From the NCBI GenBank assembly GCA_027005175.1, contig JALTMC010000280.1, forward strand, positions 1-5,871: a DNA stretch of 5,871 bases. The letters run 5' to 3'. The notes under the pieces are model-generated. The model made no database searches. It worked only from the letters and a program-made list of their open reading frames with translations, and had not been told where the DNA came from. Shown here piece after piece: positions 1 through 5,803 of the stretch (position 1 is the stretch's first letter; each line of letters starts with the position of its first letter). The stretch is from Myxococcales bacterium (lineage in GTDB: Bacteria > Myxococcota_C > UBA6777). The translations under genes and the position numbers were made by a program.

Positions 1-1
1 C

Positions 2-814
2 ACCACAGATTATTCAGGTGCGATCGCCCCCGACAACCCCAACAAGATCATCATCGATCTGTCAGGCTCCGACATTACCAACGAGCGAGCCTTCAAGAGA
101 GCCTTTTACAATCCCAACCAGTTGCTTTTTATCAAAGGGCTGACGGGCAAAGTGCAGATCGTACAAATAGACACCTCCAAACCTCTGAGTGGTGTTTATT
201 TCCCAACCAAGTTTCGTGCTGAAGTGGTCTTGAACTCCAAACTTCCCCTTCGCAACACCCTACGCTGCGGAATCTCTATCCGTTTTCGTGTTGCTCCTAT
301 TATGAAAGTCCGCTACCGGGTTCGCAAAAGCCCCAGCAAAAATTATTGGGAGCTGTGGCGTCAGGTTTTGTCTGCCGGGCAATGCAGCAGTAGCGGCAGT
401 TGCACTTGGACTCCTCTCCCCGCCAATAGCCCTCACCCTCCTTTGGTTGTGGCACAACGAGTCGCAGATATTCAGTTTTGGTTCGCCACGGCAAACTCAT
501 CCAGGGATTTCAACGGCATCAACCCTGTCTGTGCAGGCGATAACCTGACACAGTGTGCAACCGGAGATGTCGCCCAACTGGGTCGTGATGGGGAAACAGG
601 CTGGCCCAGCAATGATAACATTCGAGCGATGGTTGCGGTATATTTCCGCCTCTCCATTCATATGGAGAATGAGGACCCCGGTCAGCCTTACATCAAACGA
701 AAGACTCTCAACGACGCTCTATTGACGTTTGAACTCAACCCTTCCGTCAATGGCTCTGCACGAGTACGAACTCTGTCGAAATCAATTCAGTTGGTCAATT
801 TCTTGATCAAATAA
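2..814 (+). CDS. PilW-like type IV pilus minor pilin/assembly protein, 5' end missing
   Basis: The frame is open from the first bases of the window to a TAA at 812-814, giving 270 visible residues; the start and the prepilin leader lie outside. PilW is a minor pilin acting with FimU, PilV, PilX and PilE to prime type IV pilus assembly in the periplasm. The visible part fits the C-terminal half of PilW. A stretch VVAQRVADIQFWFA matches the family's 'aegV-dlqv-yg' segment. It is followed by a block with NIRAMVAVYFRLSIHMEN (the usual 'vravrvsllvRs' strand) and then by a closing segment ARVRTLSKSIQLVNF, like the family's terminal 'R-v-ttv-lrN'. The family call rests on this remembered pattern plus the PilX-like gene 16 bp downstream, so it is moderate. 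A TTG at 122 is only an internal codon, not a start. Overall similarity to textbook PilW is weak, and another minor pilin of the same class is possible. Confidence 0.6.
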   Translation, partial: TTDYSGAIAPDNPNKIIIDLSGSDITNERAFKRAFYNPNQLLFIKGLTGKVQIVQIDTSKPLSGVYFPTKFRAEVVLNSKLPLRNTLRCGISIRFRVAPIMKVRYRVRKSPSKNYWELWRQVLSAGQCSSSGSCTWTPLPANSPHPPLVVAQRVADIQFWFATANSSRDFNGINPVCAGDNLTQCATGDVAQLGRDGETGWPSNDNIRAMVAVYFRLSIHMENEDPGQPYIKRKTLNDALLTFELNPSVNGSARVRTLSKSIQLVNFLIK

Positions 815-816
815 AG

Positions 817-823
817 AAGGAGG
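817..823 (+). promoter_or_regulatory. Strong ribosome binding site of the pilX-like gene
   Basis: AAGGAGG lies 7 bp before ATG 831 and only 4 bp before the alternative TTG at 828, so it decides in favour of the ATG. It sits just 2 bp after the stop codon of the upstream pilW-like gene, which suggests co-transcription and possible translational coupling. Confidence 0.8.
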
Positions 824-830
824 CAGCTTG

Positions 831-1499
831 ATGCGCCACTCCAGATTTTTCCGTAAACACCGCCGCATTCGCCGCCCCTCTGAACAGGGAGCGGCTCTGA
901 TTGTTGTTGTCTCCATACTGCTTGTCCTGACCCTTGTCGGTATCGGTACCCTCAATACCGCATCGCGTGAGTACACACTCAATATGAATCGCTCCCACTC
1001 CCAACACGCCGAACAAATCGCCAAGGCCGGTATCAACCTGGTGATCAATCGTATTGAGAAGAACCCAGGCCAGTTCATCCGGGCACTCGAAGAAAAGCCC
1101 GCAGCCACCGTAAACTCCACAGGCTGCGACAAAGAGCGAACGCTCTGCATCACCGCCTCCACCTTCTTTCCATCCACCAACCCCAACCTCCCCCACCAAG
1201 GTTTCCATATCGAATCTTTGCTCCGACGAACAACCAAAACCGCAACCAACGGAACACCTGGCGTCTATGGCGACTTCCTGGTTCGCGTTGAGCCCCCCTT
1301 AAAATCGCCCTACAGCAAACCTGTCTATGGTATGAGTCTCAACCAAGGTACCAAAATGTGCACCATCACCCTGGTATTAATTGGAACAGGCTATGTGCTC
1401 AACCCCAAAATAACAAACCGGTCTGATCATCGCCGTTTTCTCTCCGAGCGCACCTACCGTGTTCAACTCCAAGTCGCCATGCAAGGAGATCCTTGCTAA
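831..1499 (+). CDS. pilX: PilX-like type IV pilus minor pilin
   Basis: This gene encodes 222 residues ending in TAA. PilX-type minor pilins sit in the inner membrane and then at the pilus tip, where they help initiate assembly and display adhesin. The N-terminus is very basic (residues 1-17, rich in R and H). It is followed by QG|AALIVVVSILLVLTLVGIG, a prepilin-like cleavage site after Gly20 and one hydrophobic helix (about 21-41). As in the PilX N-terminal family, there is no Glu at mature position 5. Residues 60-69 (AEQIAKAGIN) match the family's 'A--AEAGl' segment after the helix. The C-terminal domain carries four cysteines (two in the C-D-K-E-R-T-L-C segment, one in KMCTI, one as the last residue), which may form disulfides. 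It lies 16 bp behind the pilW-like gene, in the usual pilW-pilX order. No pilY1 follows, because the next genes are convergent. The family is fairly sure; the exact symbol is by analogy. Confidence 0.75.
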   Translation: MRHSRFFRKHRRIRRPSEQGAALIVVVSILLVLTLVGIGTLNTASREYTLNMNRSHSQHAEQIAKAGINLVINRIEKNPGQFIRALEEKPAATVNSTGCDKERTLCITASTFFPSTNPNLPHQGFHIESLLRRTTKTATNGTPGVYGDFLVRVEPPLKSPYSKPVYGMSLNQGTKMCTITLVLIGTGYVLNPKITNRSDHRRFLSERTYRVQLQVAMQGDPC

Positions 1500-1500
1500 A

Positions 1501-1576
1501 CACCACACGTTATCACTCCCGAAATTCACGACTCCTTCCACCACACGTTATCACTCCCGAAATTCACGACTCCTTT
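1501..1576. repeat. Tandem direct repeat, two 38-bp units
   Basis: Units 1501-1538 and 1539-1576 are identical except for the last base (C or T). Each contains CACGTTATCACTCCCG followed by AAATTCACGAC. The near-perfect identity next to the pilX stop points to a recent duplication, or to an element kept under selection. With only two units and no spacer of a different sequence, it is not a CRISPR array. Confidence 0.95.
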
Positions 1577-1600
1577 CACTTTTACAAATCGAGAAGAGCC

Positions 1601-1769
1601 CTGCCAGTCCTCGTGAATCTCAAGTAAACTTCTCGGGAACATGGAAGGCTCATAGGATTGCAGCCCCTATCGTCTTCCAGTTCTCGTGAATCCCGCAAAG
1701 ACCCACCAGGAAACGCCGCGCTTATTGTGTTGCAGCCCCTATCGTCTGCCAGTTCTCGTGAATCTCGGG
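1601..1769. repeat. Direct repeats of about 35 bp spaced 72-73 bp, with a partial third copy
   Basis: Segments 1658-1692 and 1730-1764 match at 34 of 35 positions (TTGCAGCCCCTATCGTCT, then K, then CCAGTTCTCGTGAATC). A partial copy at 1601-1621 matches 1746-1766 at 20 of 21 positions. The TCGTGAAT cores begin at 1611, 1684 and 1756, so the spacing is 73 and then 72 bp. Read on the minus strand, the right-most copy gives CCCGAGATTCACGA (1769-1756). This is one base different from the CCCGAAATTCACGA found on the plus strand at 1518-1531 and 1556-1569. Confidence 0.9.
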
Positions 1770-1807
1770 TAGCCTTCTTGTCACTCTTGTTGCATTGAGG
1801 AGCCGAG

Positions 1808-3121
1808 TTATGGTGTCTTCGATGGCTTGACGAGTTCACATGCCTTTTTGTGTCCGATCGAACATGCTCTTTCCAGCAGCGATTGGGCCTTTCCTGTGTC
1901 TTTTCCCTGCCCATATAGCCCCTTTTGATAAGCAAGAGCGAGCGCATAACACCCATTCATCCCGCGTATATTGCATGATTTGGCAATGTAGATAATATAC
2001 TGCTTCCGATCGCGTTTCACCCCTTGTCCTTCACGATACAACTCGGCCAAAGCATAACAAGCTTTCGGATGATTCATTTGGCATGATTTACCAAAGAGAG
2101 AAAACGCTCTCTTTAAATTGCGTTTTGTTCCTTTTCCTCTTTGGAAAAGCACACCCCATTCATAACAACCCACGCTTGACAACAAGCGGCATGATTTTTG
2201 AAACATGGCATAGGCCTGTGTCCAGTCTTTCTCAGCGAGAGAAGCGCGACCCACTTCATCACACCCAGCAGCATCATTTTTCTCACAAGCTTTTGCAAAG
2301 AGTTGGTGGGCACGCAGTTCATCCTTCTTTACTCCTTGTCCCTGACGGACCAGGACCCCAAGACTCTTACATCCCTGTCCATCCCCCTTGTCACAAGCCA
2401 TCTTCAAGTATCGAGCGGCATTCTTATAGTCAACCTTCTGCTGCCTGCTCCGCAAACCAGCCAAAAACATACCGACATGACCACAAGCATTAGCATCGTT
2501 GTATTCACAAGCCTTCTTAAAAAAGTACAGAGACCACTTCTCGCTTCTCTTCTTCACGCCTTTGCCGATCTCATAGAAGAATGCTATCTTGGAACACCCG
2601 AATGCAAGCTTCAAATCACAAGCTCTACGAAAGTAAAAGGCCGCCCATTCTTTATGTTTTTTTGAGCGAATACGACGATGCTCAAACAACATGGCCGCAC
2701 GCAAACAACTTTGACCCACATTGCGCTTACAGAGTAAGGAGAAATAACTTAAAGCTACTGCAAAACTCCTCTTTACTTTCTCACCACGCTCAAAAGCCTT
2801 CCCCATCGCAAAGCATGCCGTACGACTGCCCTTCTCACAGGCTTTCCATTGTTGACAAAAAACTTTATCTTTGGAAGGACATACACGCTTGCGCTTAACA
2901 ACCCGTCGAACAGGGTTGACAACTCGCTTGACAGCTCGCTTTGTGGACTTCTTCACAACTTGTCTGGTCACTGCCCTGGTAGAAGCCCGCCCCGCAACCT
3001 GCTTGCTTTTCTTCACAGGAACCGGGCTCTTTCCTTTATCCTTGCGAGGTGAGGCCGGACATCCAACACACACCATTAATAATCCTAACGTAAAGAAAAT
3101 GCGGAAACTCTCTTCATACAT
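1808..3121 (-). CDS. Secreted or lipid-anchored Hcp-like SEL1-repeat protein, 11 cysteine pairs
   Basis: The start is ATG 3121, because GGAG lies 8 bp upstream (GGAGAGCGATTG-ATG) and a hydrophobic export signal follows at once. Upstream in-frame codons overlap the 3' end of the preceding gene and were rejected. The product is 437 residues. Residues 8-21 (FFTLGLLMVCVGC) look like a signal peptide with a poor lipobox (C-V-G-C21), so a lipoprotein is possible but unproven. Residues 26-80 are a Lys/Arg/Val-rich linker. From residue 81 there are SEL1/Hcp-like alpha-helical repeats (pattern G-x-G-V-K-K-D ... A-x-x-L-F-x-K-A-C). They carry eleven C-x7-C pairs at 81/89, 95/103, 131/139, 168/176, 205/213, 243/251, 279/287, 311/319, 347/355, 383/391 and 420/428. 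In Helicobacter Hcp proteins such pairs form a disulfide per repeat, which implies an oxidising extracytoplasmic location. SEL1 repeats are protein-interaction scaffolds; no enzymatic function is visible. It is the last gene of the three-gene cluster. Confidence 0.85.
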   Translation of the reverse strand: MYEESFRIFFTLGLLMVCVGCPASPRKDKGKSPVPVKKSKQVAGRASTRAVTRQVVKKSTKRAVKRVVNPVRRVVKRKRVCPSKDKVFCQQWKACEKGSRTACFAMGKAFERGEKVKRSFAVALSYFSLLCKRNVGQSCLRAAMLFEHRRIRSKKHKEWAAFYFRRACDLKLAFGCSKIAFFYEIGKGVKKRSEKWSLYFFKKACEYNDANACGHVGMFLAGLRSRQQKVDYKNAARYLKMACDKGDGQGCKSLGVLVRQGQGVKKDELRAHQLFAKACEKNDAAGCDEVGRASLAEKDWTQAYAMFQKSCRLLSSVGCYEWGVLFQRGKGTKRNLKRAFSLFGKSCQMNHPKACYALAELYREGQGVKRDRKQYIIYIAKSCNIRGMNGCYALALAYQKGLYGQGKDTGKAQSLLERACSIGHKKACELVKPSKTP

Positions 3122-3204
3122 CAATCGCTCTCCATCGCAATCAAAAAAATGAAATGGATGCTCTCTCTGTTCAGAAACCAGCTCGCACCCAAAAGTAATA
3201 AAGT
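3122..3204 (-). other. Short spacer between the selenoprotein gene and the second SEL1 gene
   Basis: These 83 bp carry the ribosome binding site GGAG (3136-3133) for the downstream gene and a run of seven T (minus strand) near 3149-3143 without a clear preceding GC-rich hairpin. No strong terminator is seen, so co-transcription is likely. A weak internal promoter cannot be excluded. Confidence 0.4.
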
Positions 3205-4533
3205 TTACTTTGTTGCCGTTCTTTTTTGGTGTTGTAGGCTTTTTAAAGAGTCTCGTAAGAAGAGTTGGTAGGAATGGAGTAGCTCGTAGGTAACGGAGCC
3301 ACTCCACAGCTGCTGAAGTAAGCTTTTTTTCTGGTTTCTCTTTCTCGCCTCAGCAAGCAATCGATTTGCATTGACCCCCTTGATCACTTTGAGGGAGGGA
3401 GAAAAAACAAAGATCATCACAGGGAATCGATACAGTTTAAGGATTCTGGTGGCAAAAGATTGAAGAATAGGCGAACTCATCCCTCGGGCCTGCATCTGTT
3501 TTAAGTCTCTGAGCAGAATCCATGTGTTAATAAACTTGGAGCGGAGCAGCCGAATCAGTGAAGGTTCTGAGAGCGGACCCGCTCTCAATACTTTACCACT
3601 GCCTCAACACGACTCATCATCAAGCCGCCCAAACAGAACAATCATGTGAATGGGTTTCTGGTATTTCTTCGCCAAGGCAACGGCCTTTTGCCAAGAAACC
3701 CACTTCGCCTGGGTATAAGGGTAATGTTTCTGTTTGATCCGCTCTTGAATCCTCGCTTCAGAGAGGCTTTTGGACCAACGAAACTTTCGTAACATCCGAC
3801 GTTTCCCCCCGACGAGTTCCATTCGAGACACATGCACAATATCAATCATTCGATCCGCATTGATATCAACATTCAATGTTCGATTGGGAACATAAAGTCG
3901 GAAAGAAACAACGGTATGATGCTTTCGGTCCAGGATCATCCTCCCCAAAAAACAAGCAGGGGTGTAATAAACTCGACCGCGCAGAAGTTCGAACTCTGCA
4001 TGCAATCGCAACGCGATCTCAATGTATCTCTTTGAGACGGCTCGTACTGCACCATAAGCTCCATTCGAGTCTTCATTGTTGTGATGCAAATAGACAGAGG
4101 GAAAAGAATGGAACTGACGCAATAAAAACAAAAAACTCGCGGGTTTAATCTTCCATATCTGTCCCATCGAGACAGCTCGGGATGGCAGAAAAGCAGCAAA
4201 GCTCTTCATCCGATAACGACGTTTTTTCTTCCGCACTTTCACAGAAAAAGCACGTTGAAACTCCGGACGTGAAAGAATATTCCTCCCTCCCTTCGAGAAC
4301 CTCGTCCAAGAAGCATAAAGAGTCATACTTTGTCTTGTACTTTTGATTCGGGGGAGATACCTCTTCATCCTCACAACATGCGTGCCCTGTCCAGAAGGAT
4401 GAGTACCCGCACGTTTCGAGGATGAAGACGCAGAACCTTGTTTGTTCACAACAGAGGGAGGAGTTGCAAAGGCCAGACCCATACAAAGAAAAACCCCGCA
4501 AGAGCATCCCAATACGAATGTCCATATTCTCAT
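3205..4533 (-). CDS. Bacterial selenoprotein N (SELENON)-like thioredoxin-fold selenoprotein, in-frame UGA read as Sec310
   Basis: Read through the TGA at 3606-3604, the frame encodes 442 residues ending in TAA. The start is ATG 4533, with GGAGAG 9 bp upstream. A longer frame to 4722 only shadows the previous gene. Residues 1-23 are a Sec signal peptide ending A-F-A|T, so the protein is probably periplasmic. The region around residues 175-225 (HAEFELL, VYYTP, FRLYVPNRTLNVD) and the redox site GRLDDESC-U-GSGKVLR (302-316) match blocks I remember from animal SELENON, including its SCUG motif. The same is true of the region after the UGA (FINTWILLRDL, YRFPVMI, VNAN). Homology on both sides of the UGA argues strongly that it is a sense codon. 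Mature cysteines are few: C194 and C309, the latter next to Sec310. The EF-hand of the animal protein is not seen. Animal SELENON is an ER redox protein linked to calcium handling; the role in bacteria is not known to me. All other stops here are TAA and Trp is TGG, which argues against a changed genetic code. Conventional annotation would split this gene at 3604. Confidence 0.9.
3556..3601 (-). promoter_or_regulatory. Bacterial SECIS element within the coding sequence
   Basis: Counting the U of UGA as nt 1, the mRNA can form an upper stem of UGAGAGCG (20-27, genomic 3587-3580) with CGCUCUCA (32-39, genomic 3575-3568). The stem is 8 perfect pairs, plus a possible U-G pair below. It closes an apical loop GGUC (28-31). 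A lower stem CAGUG (6-10, genomic 3601-3597) pairs with CACUG (47-51, genomic 3560-3556), leaving an internal loop. Known bacterial SECIS elements have the apical loop about 16-37 nt after the UGA and a G in its first two bases. The E. coli fdhF loop contains GGUC, so both rules are met. The hairpin would bind SelB to deliver Sec-tRNA. It also lies at the place where human SELENON mRNA has its Sec redefinition element. Confidence 0.85.
3604..3606 (-). other. UGA selenocysteine codon (Sec310)
   Basis: Codons on the minus strand are GAT GAT GAG TCG TGT TGA GGC AGT GGT, giving D-D-E-S-C-U-G-S-G. The TGA sits where animal SELENON has Sec, directly after a Cys and before Gly. Decoding would need SelB, the selC tRNA, SelA and SelD, all encoded elsewhere. 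Confidence 0.88.
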
Positions 4534-4568
4534 CGCTCTTGACTCTCCATAACTTACGAGAATAGAGG
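4534..4568 (-). promoter_or_regulatory. Ribosome binding region of the selenoprotein gene
   Basis: GGAGAGTCAA (4548-4539) lies 5 bp before ATG 4533, with GGAGAG itself 9 bp away. The same 10-base string stands before the first gene of the cluster (5700-5691). With a gap of only 35 bp to the upstream stop and no terminator, this supports co-transcription and similar translation control. Confidence 0.65.
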
Positions 4569-5690
4569 TTATTTTTTGCTTGTTTTGTTCGAGGGAGCCT
4601 TTGGCTTTTTGGCTGATGCTTTGTTCGAAGGAGCCTTTGGCTTTTTGGCTGATGTTTTGTTGAATGGATCTTGGAGTTTTCTTGGTTGGGGTGGAGGAGC
4701 GTTGCCATCCAAGAGAATGCATGCTTTTGTTATCCCAAGTTCACAAGCCTTTCGGAAAAGAGTTTTGGCGGTCTTTGGATCTTTCTTTACACCTTTTCCA
4801 TCCCGATACATAACAGCAACAGGAAAACAACTGGAGCGATGTCCCATCAAACAAGATTTCTCCAAGAAGACTCGGGCCTTCTTGAGATCTTTCTTCTCTC
4901 CTTTGCCCTCAGCATAAAACTGACCAAGCTCAGCACAAAGGTCGGACGCTCCACTCTGACAACCTCTCAACAGAAGCTGTAGGCCCTTCGTAGCATTTTG
5001 TTTTACACCATAGCCTCTTGCATAAAAAGCTCCCATTCGCTCACATGCACCGGGAGCCTTTAAAGCACAGGCTTGTTTCAACAAACCAAAGGCGCGCTTC
5101 ATATCCTTTTTAACACCCTTGGTTCCGCGATAAAGATCACTAGAGAACATACACGCGACACCGTTTTTGGCAGAGCAAGCTTTGACTAAGAATCCCAATG
5201 CCATCTTAGGCTTGTCCACCTTGGACACGCCTGACAGGATCAGCTCACCAGCATGCATACAACTTTGGCTGTGATTGGCATGACAAGCTCCCTTGTAATA
5301 AACCAGAGCTTGCTGAAGATCCCGCATGTGACCTCGACCCGTATGATAAAAGGAGCCAAGCAGACCACAGCGAGCTTGCCCAGGCTTTTTATGACAGACT
5401 CTCCAAAGTTTGCAGAAGATCTCCACGGAGGAGGGACACTCTTGCTTTTTCTTTTTCTTCTTTGCGAGCTTCTTCCCCGCTTTTTTGCCCCCTTTTACAG
5501 CTTTCTTTGCAGCTTTCTTTGCAGCTTTCTTTTTCGCAACGTTACTCGCGATAGTCTTCCCCTCTTTGGACTTTTGCTTTGCCCCAGCTTTCTTAGGTGC
5601 TGGAGCGGCCCAACCTGTGGAAAATCCCAAAGCAAGGCAAAAACCAGCGATAGACCCAAGCAGCCAAAAGCGACTCTGTGGGTAAAACAT
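4569..5690 (-). CDS. Secreted Hcp-like SEL1-repeat protein with Lys/Ala-rich linker, 8 cysteine pairs
   Basis: The start is ATG 5690, with AAGGAGAG ending 5 bp upstream; the stop is TAA and the product is 373 residues. Residues 1-28 form a signal peptide (hydrophobic LLGSIAGFCLALGF, likely cleavage G-W-A|A). Residues 32-83 are a Lys/Ala-rich, histone-H1-like linker. From residue 85 there are SEL1/Hcp-like repeats with the typical G-K-G-V-K-K-D and F-x-K-A-C motifs. They have paired cysteines at 85/93, 99/108, 136/144, 172/180, 208/216, 244/252, 280/288 and 316/324. All are C-x7-C except 99/108, which is C-x8-C, and no cysteine of the mature protein is left unpaired. A tail of Pro/Lys-rich tandem repeats (about 344-373, unit S-A-K-K-P-K-A-P-S-N-K) ends the protein. 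It shares with the other SEL1 protein an N-terminal cap C-P-S-x4-F-C-x2-W-x2-C. It is the first gene of the cluster, 35 bp ahead of the selenoprotein gene. Its role is probably as a periplasmic protein-binding scaffold; no enzyme motif is seen. Confidence 0.87.
   Translation of the reverse strand: MFYPQSRFWLLGSIAGFCLALGFSTGWAAPAPKKAGAKQKSKEGKTIASNVAKKKAAKKAAKKAVKGGKKAGKKLAKKKKKKQECPSSVEIFCKLWRVCHKKPGQARCGLLGSFYHTGRGHMRDLQQALVYYKGACHANHSQSCMHAGELILSGVSKVDKPKMALGFLVKACSAKNGVACMFSSDLYRGTKGVKKDMKRAFGLLKQACALKAPGACERMGAFYARGYGVKQNATKGLQLLLRGCQSGASDLCAELGQFYAEGKGEKKDLKKARVFLEKSCLMGHRSSCFPVAVMYRDGKGVKKDPKTAKTLFRKACELGITKACILLDGNAPPPQPRKLQDPFNKTSAKKPKAPSNKASAKKPKAPSNKTSKK
4585..4656 (-). repeat. Two tandem 36-bp units coding the C-terminal tail of the SEL1 protein
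   Basis: Segments 4585-4620 and 4621-4656 match at 34 of 36 positions. They encode two 12-residue units containing S-A-K-K-P-K-A-P-S-N. The period is a multiple of three, so copy-number change would lengthen or shorten the tail without breaking the frame. The tail is Lys/Pro-rich and probably disordered. Confidence 0.9.
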
Positions 5691-5712
5691 ATTGACTCTC
5701 CTTCTCGTTCAA

Positions 5713-5724
5713 GATCACGTGATC
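5713..5724. promoter_or_regulatory. Perfect 12-bp palindrome, possible operator
   Basis: GATCACGTGATC is a perfect palindrome 22 bp upstream of the first ATG of the cluster and downstream of the candidate -10. The position suits a repressor site or a small leader hairpin. No regulator can be named from the sequence, and chance is possible. Confidence 0.4.
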
Positions 5725-5761
5725 AACCGATAACGAACACAAAAACACAGAACAGTCACGG

Positions 5762-5790
5762 AGTATTTCATATGAAGAAGAGTATGTAAA
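5762..5790 (-). promoter_or_regulatory. Candidate sigma70-type promoter of the SEL1-selenoprotein cluster
   Basis: On the minus strand TTTACA (5790-5785, 5 of 6 to TTGACA) is followed after 17 bp by AATACT (5767-5762, 4 of 6 to TATAAT). This would give a leader of about 65 nt before ATG 5690. The match is modest and the organism's promoter consensus is unknown, so this is a candidate only. Confidence 0.35.
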
Positions 5791-5803
5791 CCGATTTTAC
5801 AGT

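Larger units (their letters stand above)
1500..1807. other. Convergent intergenic region, gene-free and repeat-rich
   Basis: These 308 bp separate the stop codons of the pilX-like gene (+) and the second SEL1-repeat gene (-). I see no convincing gene and no hairpin followed by a T-run that would be a clear intrinsic terminator. The space is taken up by two families of short repeats sharing a CCCGARATTCACGA core, in opposite orientations on the two sides. A minus-strand open frame runs through the right part because two repeat copies are spaced 72 bp apart (a multiple of three). It has no ribosome binding site and overlaps the SEL1 gene, so I do not call it. Confidence 0.6.

Noticed and set aside
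828-830. TTG 828 as the start of the pilX-like gene
   Set aside because: ATG 831 directly follows it and has the better 7-bp spacing to AAGGAGG.
782-1249. Antisense open frames opposite the pilX-like gene
   Set aside because: They lack ribosome binding sites and family resemblance, and they lie fully over a recognisable gene.
1501-1576. CRISPR array
   Set aside because: There are only two abutting 38-bp units without variable spacers and no cas gene.
1582-1956. Minus-strand 124-residue open frame with repeated R-D-S-R-E-L motif
   Set aside because: It overlaps the SEL1 gene on the same strand, has no supported start, and its internal repetition is explained by the 72-bp DNA repeat being a multiple of three.
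3122-3307. Upstream extension of the second SEL1 gene to ATG 3307
   Set aside because: The added 62 residues overlap the 3' end of the selenoprotein gene in another frame, and ATG 3121 has a good ribosome binding site and starts an export signal.
3604-3606. TGA as a genuine stop, giving a 309-residue protein ending in Cys and a separate 127-residue gene from TTG 3588
   Set aside because: The two frames are in phase, the 127-residue part has no ribosome binding site and starts at a TTG inside the SECIS stem, and SELENON-like sequence continues on both sides of the TGA.
3604-3606. Genome-wide recoding of UGA to Trp or Gly
   Set aside because: All tryptophans in the window's genes are TGG, no other in-frame TGA occurs in them, and the single TGA falls exactly at the SCUG position with a SECIS-like hairpin.
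4534-4722. Upstream extension of the selenoprotein gene to 4722
   Set aside because: The added residues are a shifted-frame echo of the tandem tail of the preceding SEL1 gene, and ATG 4533 begins a clean signal peptide with a ribosome binding site.
5253-5789. Plus-strand open frames opposite the first SEL1 gene
   Set aside because: They are antisense to a well-supported gene with signal peptide and repeats; their Phe-rich stretches merely mirror the Lys-rich linker.
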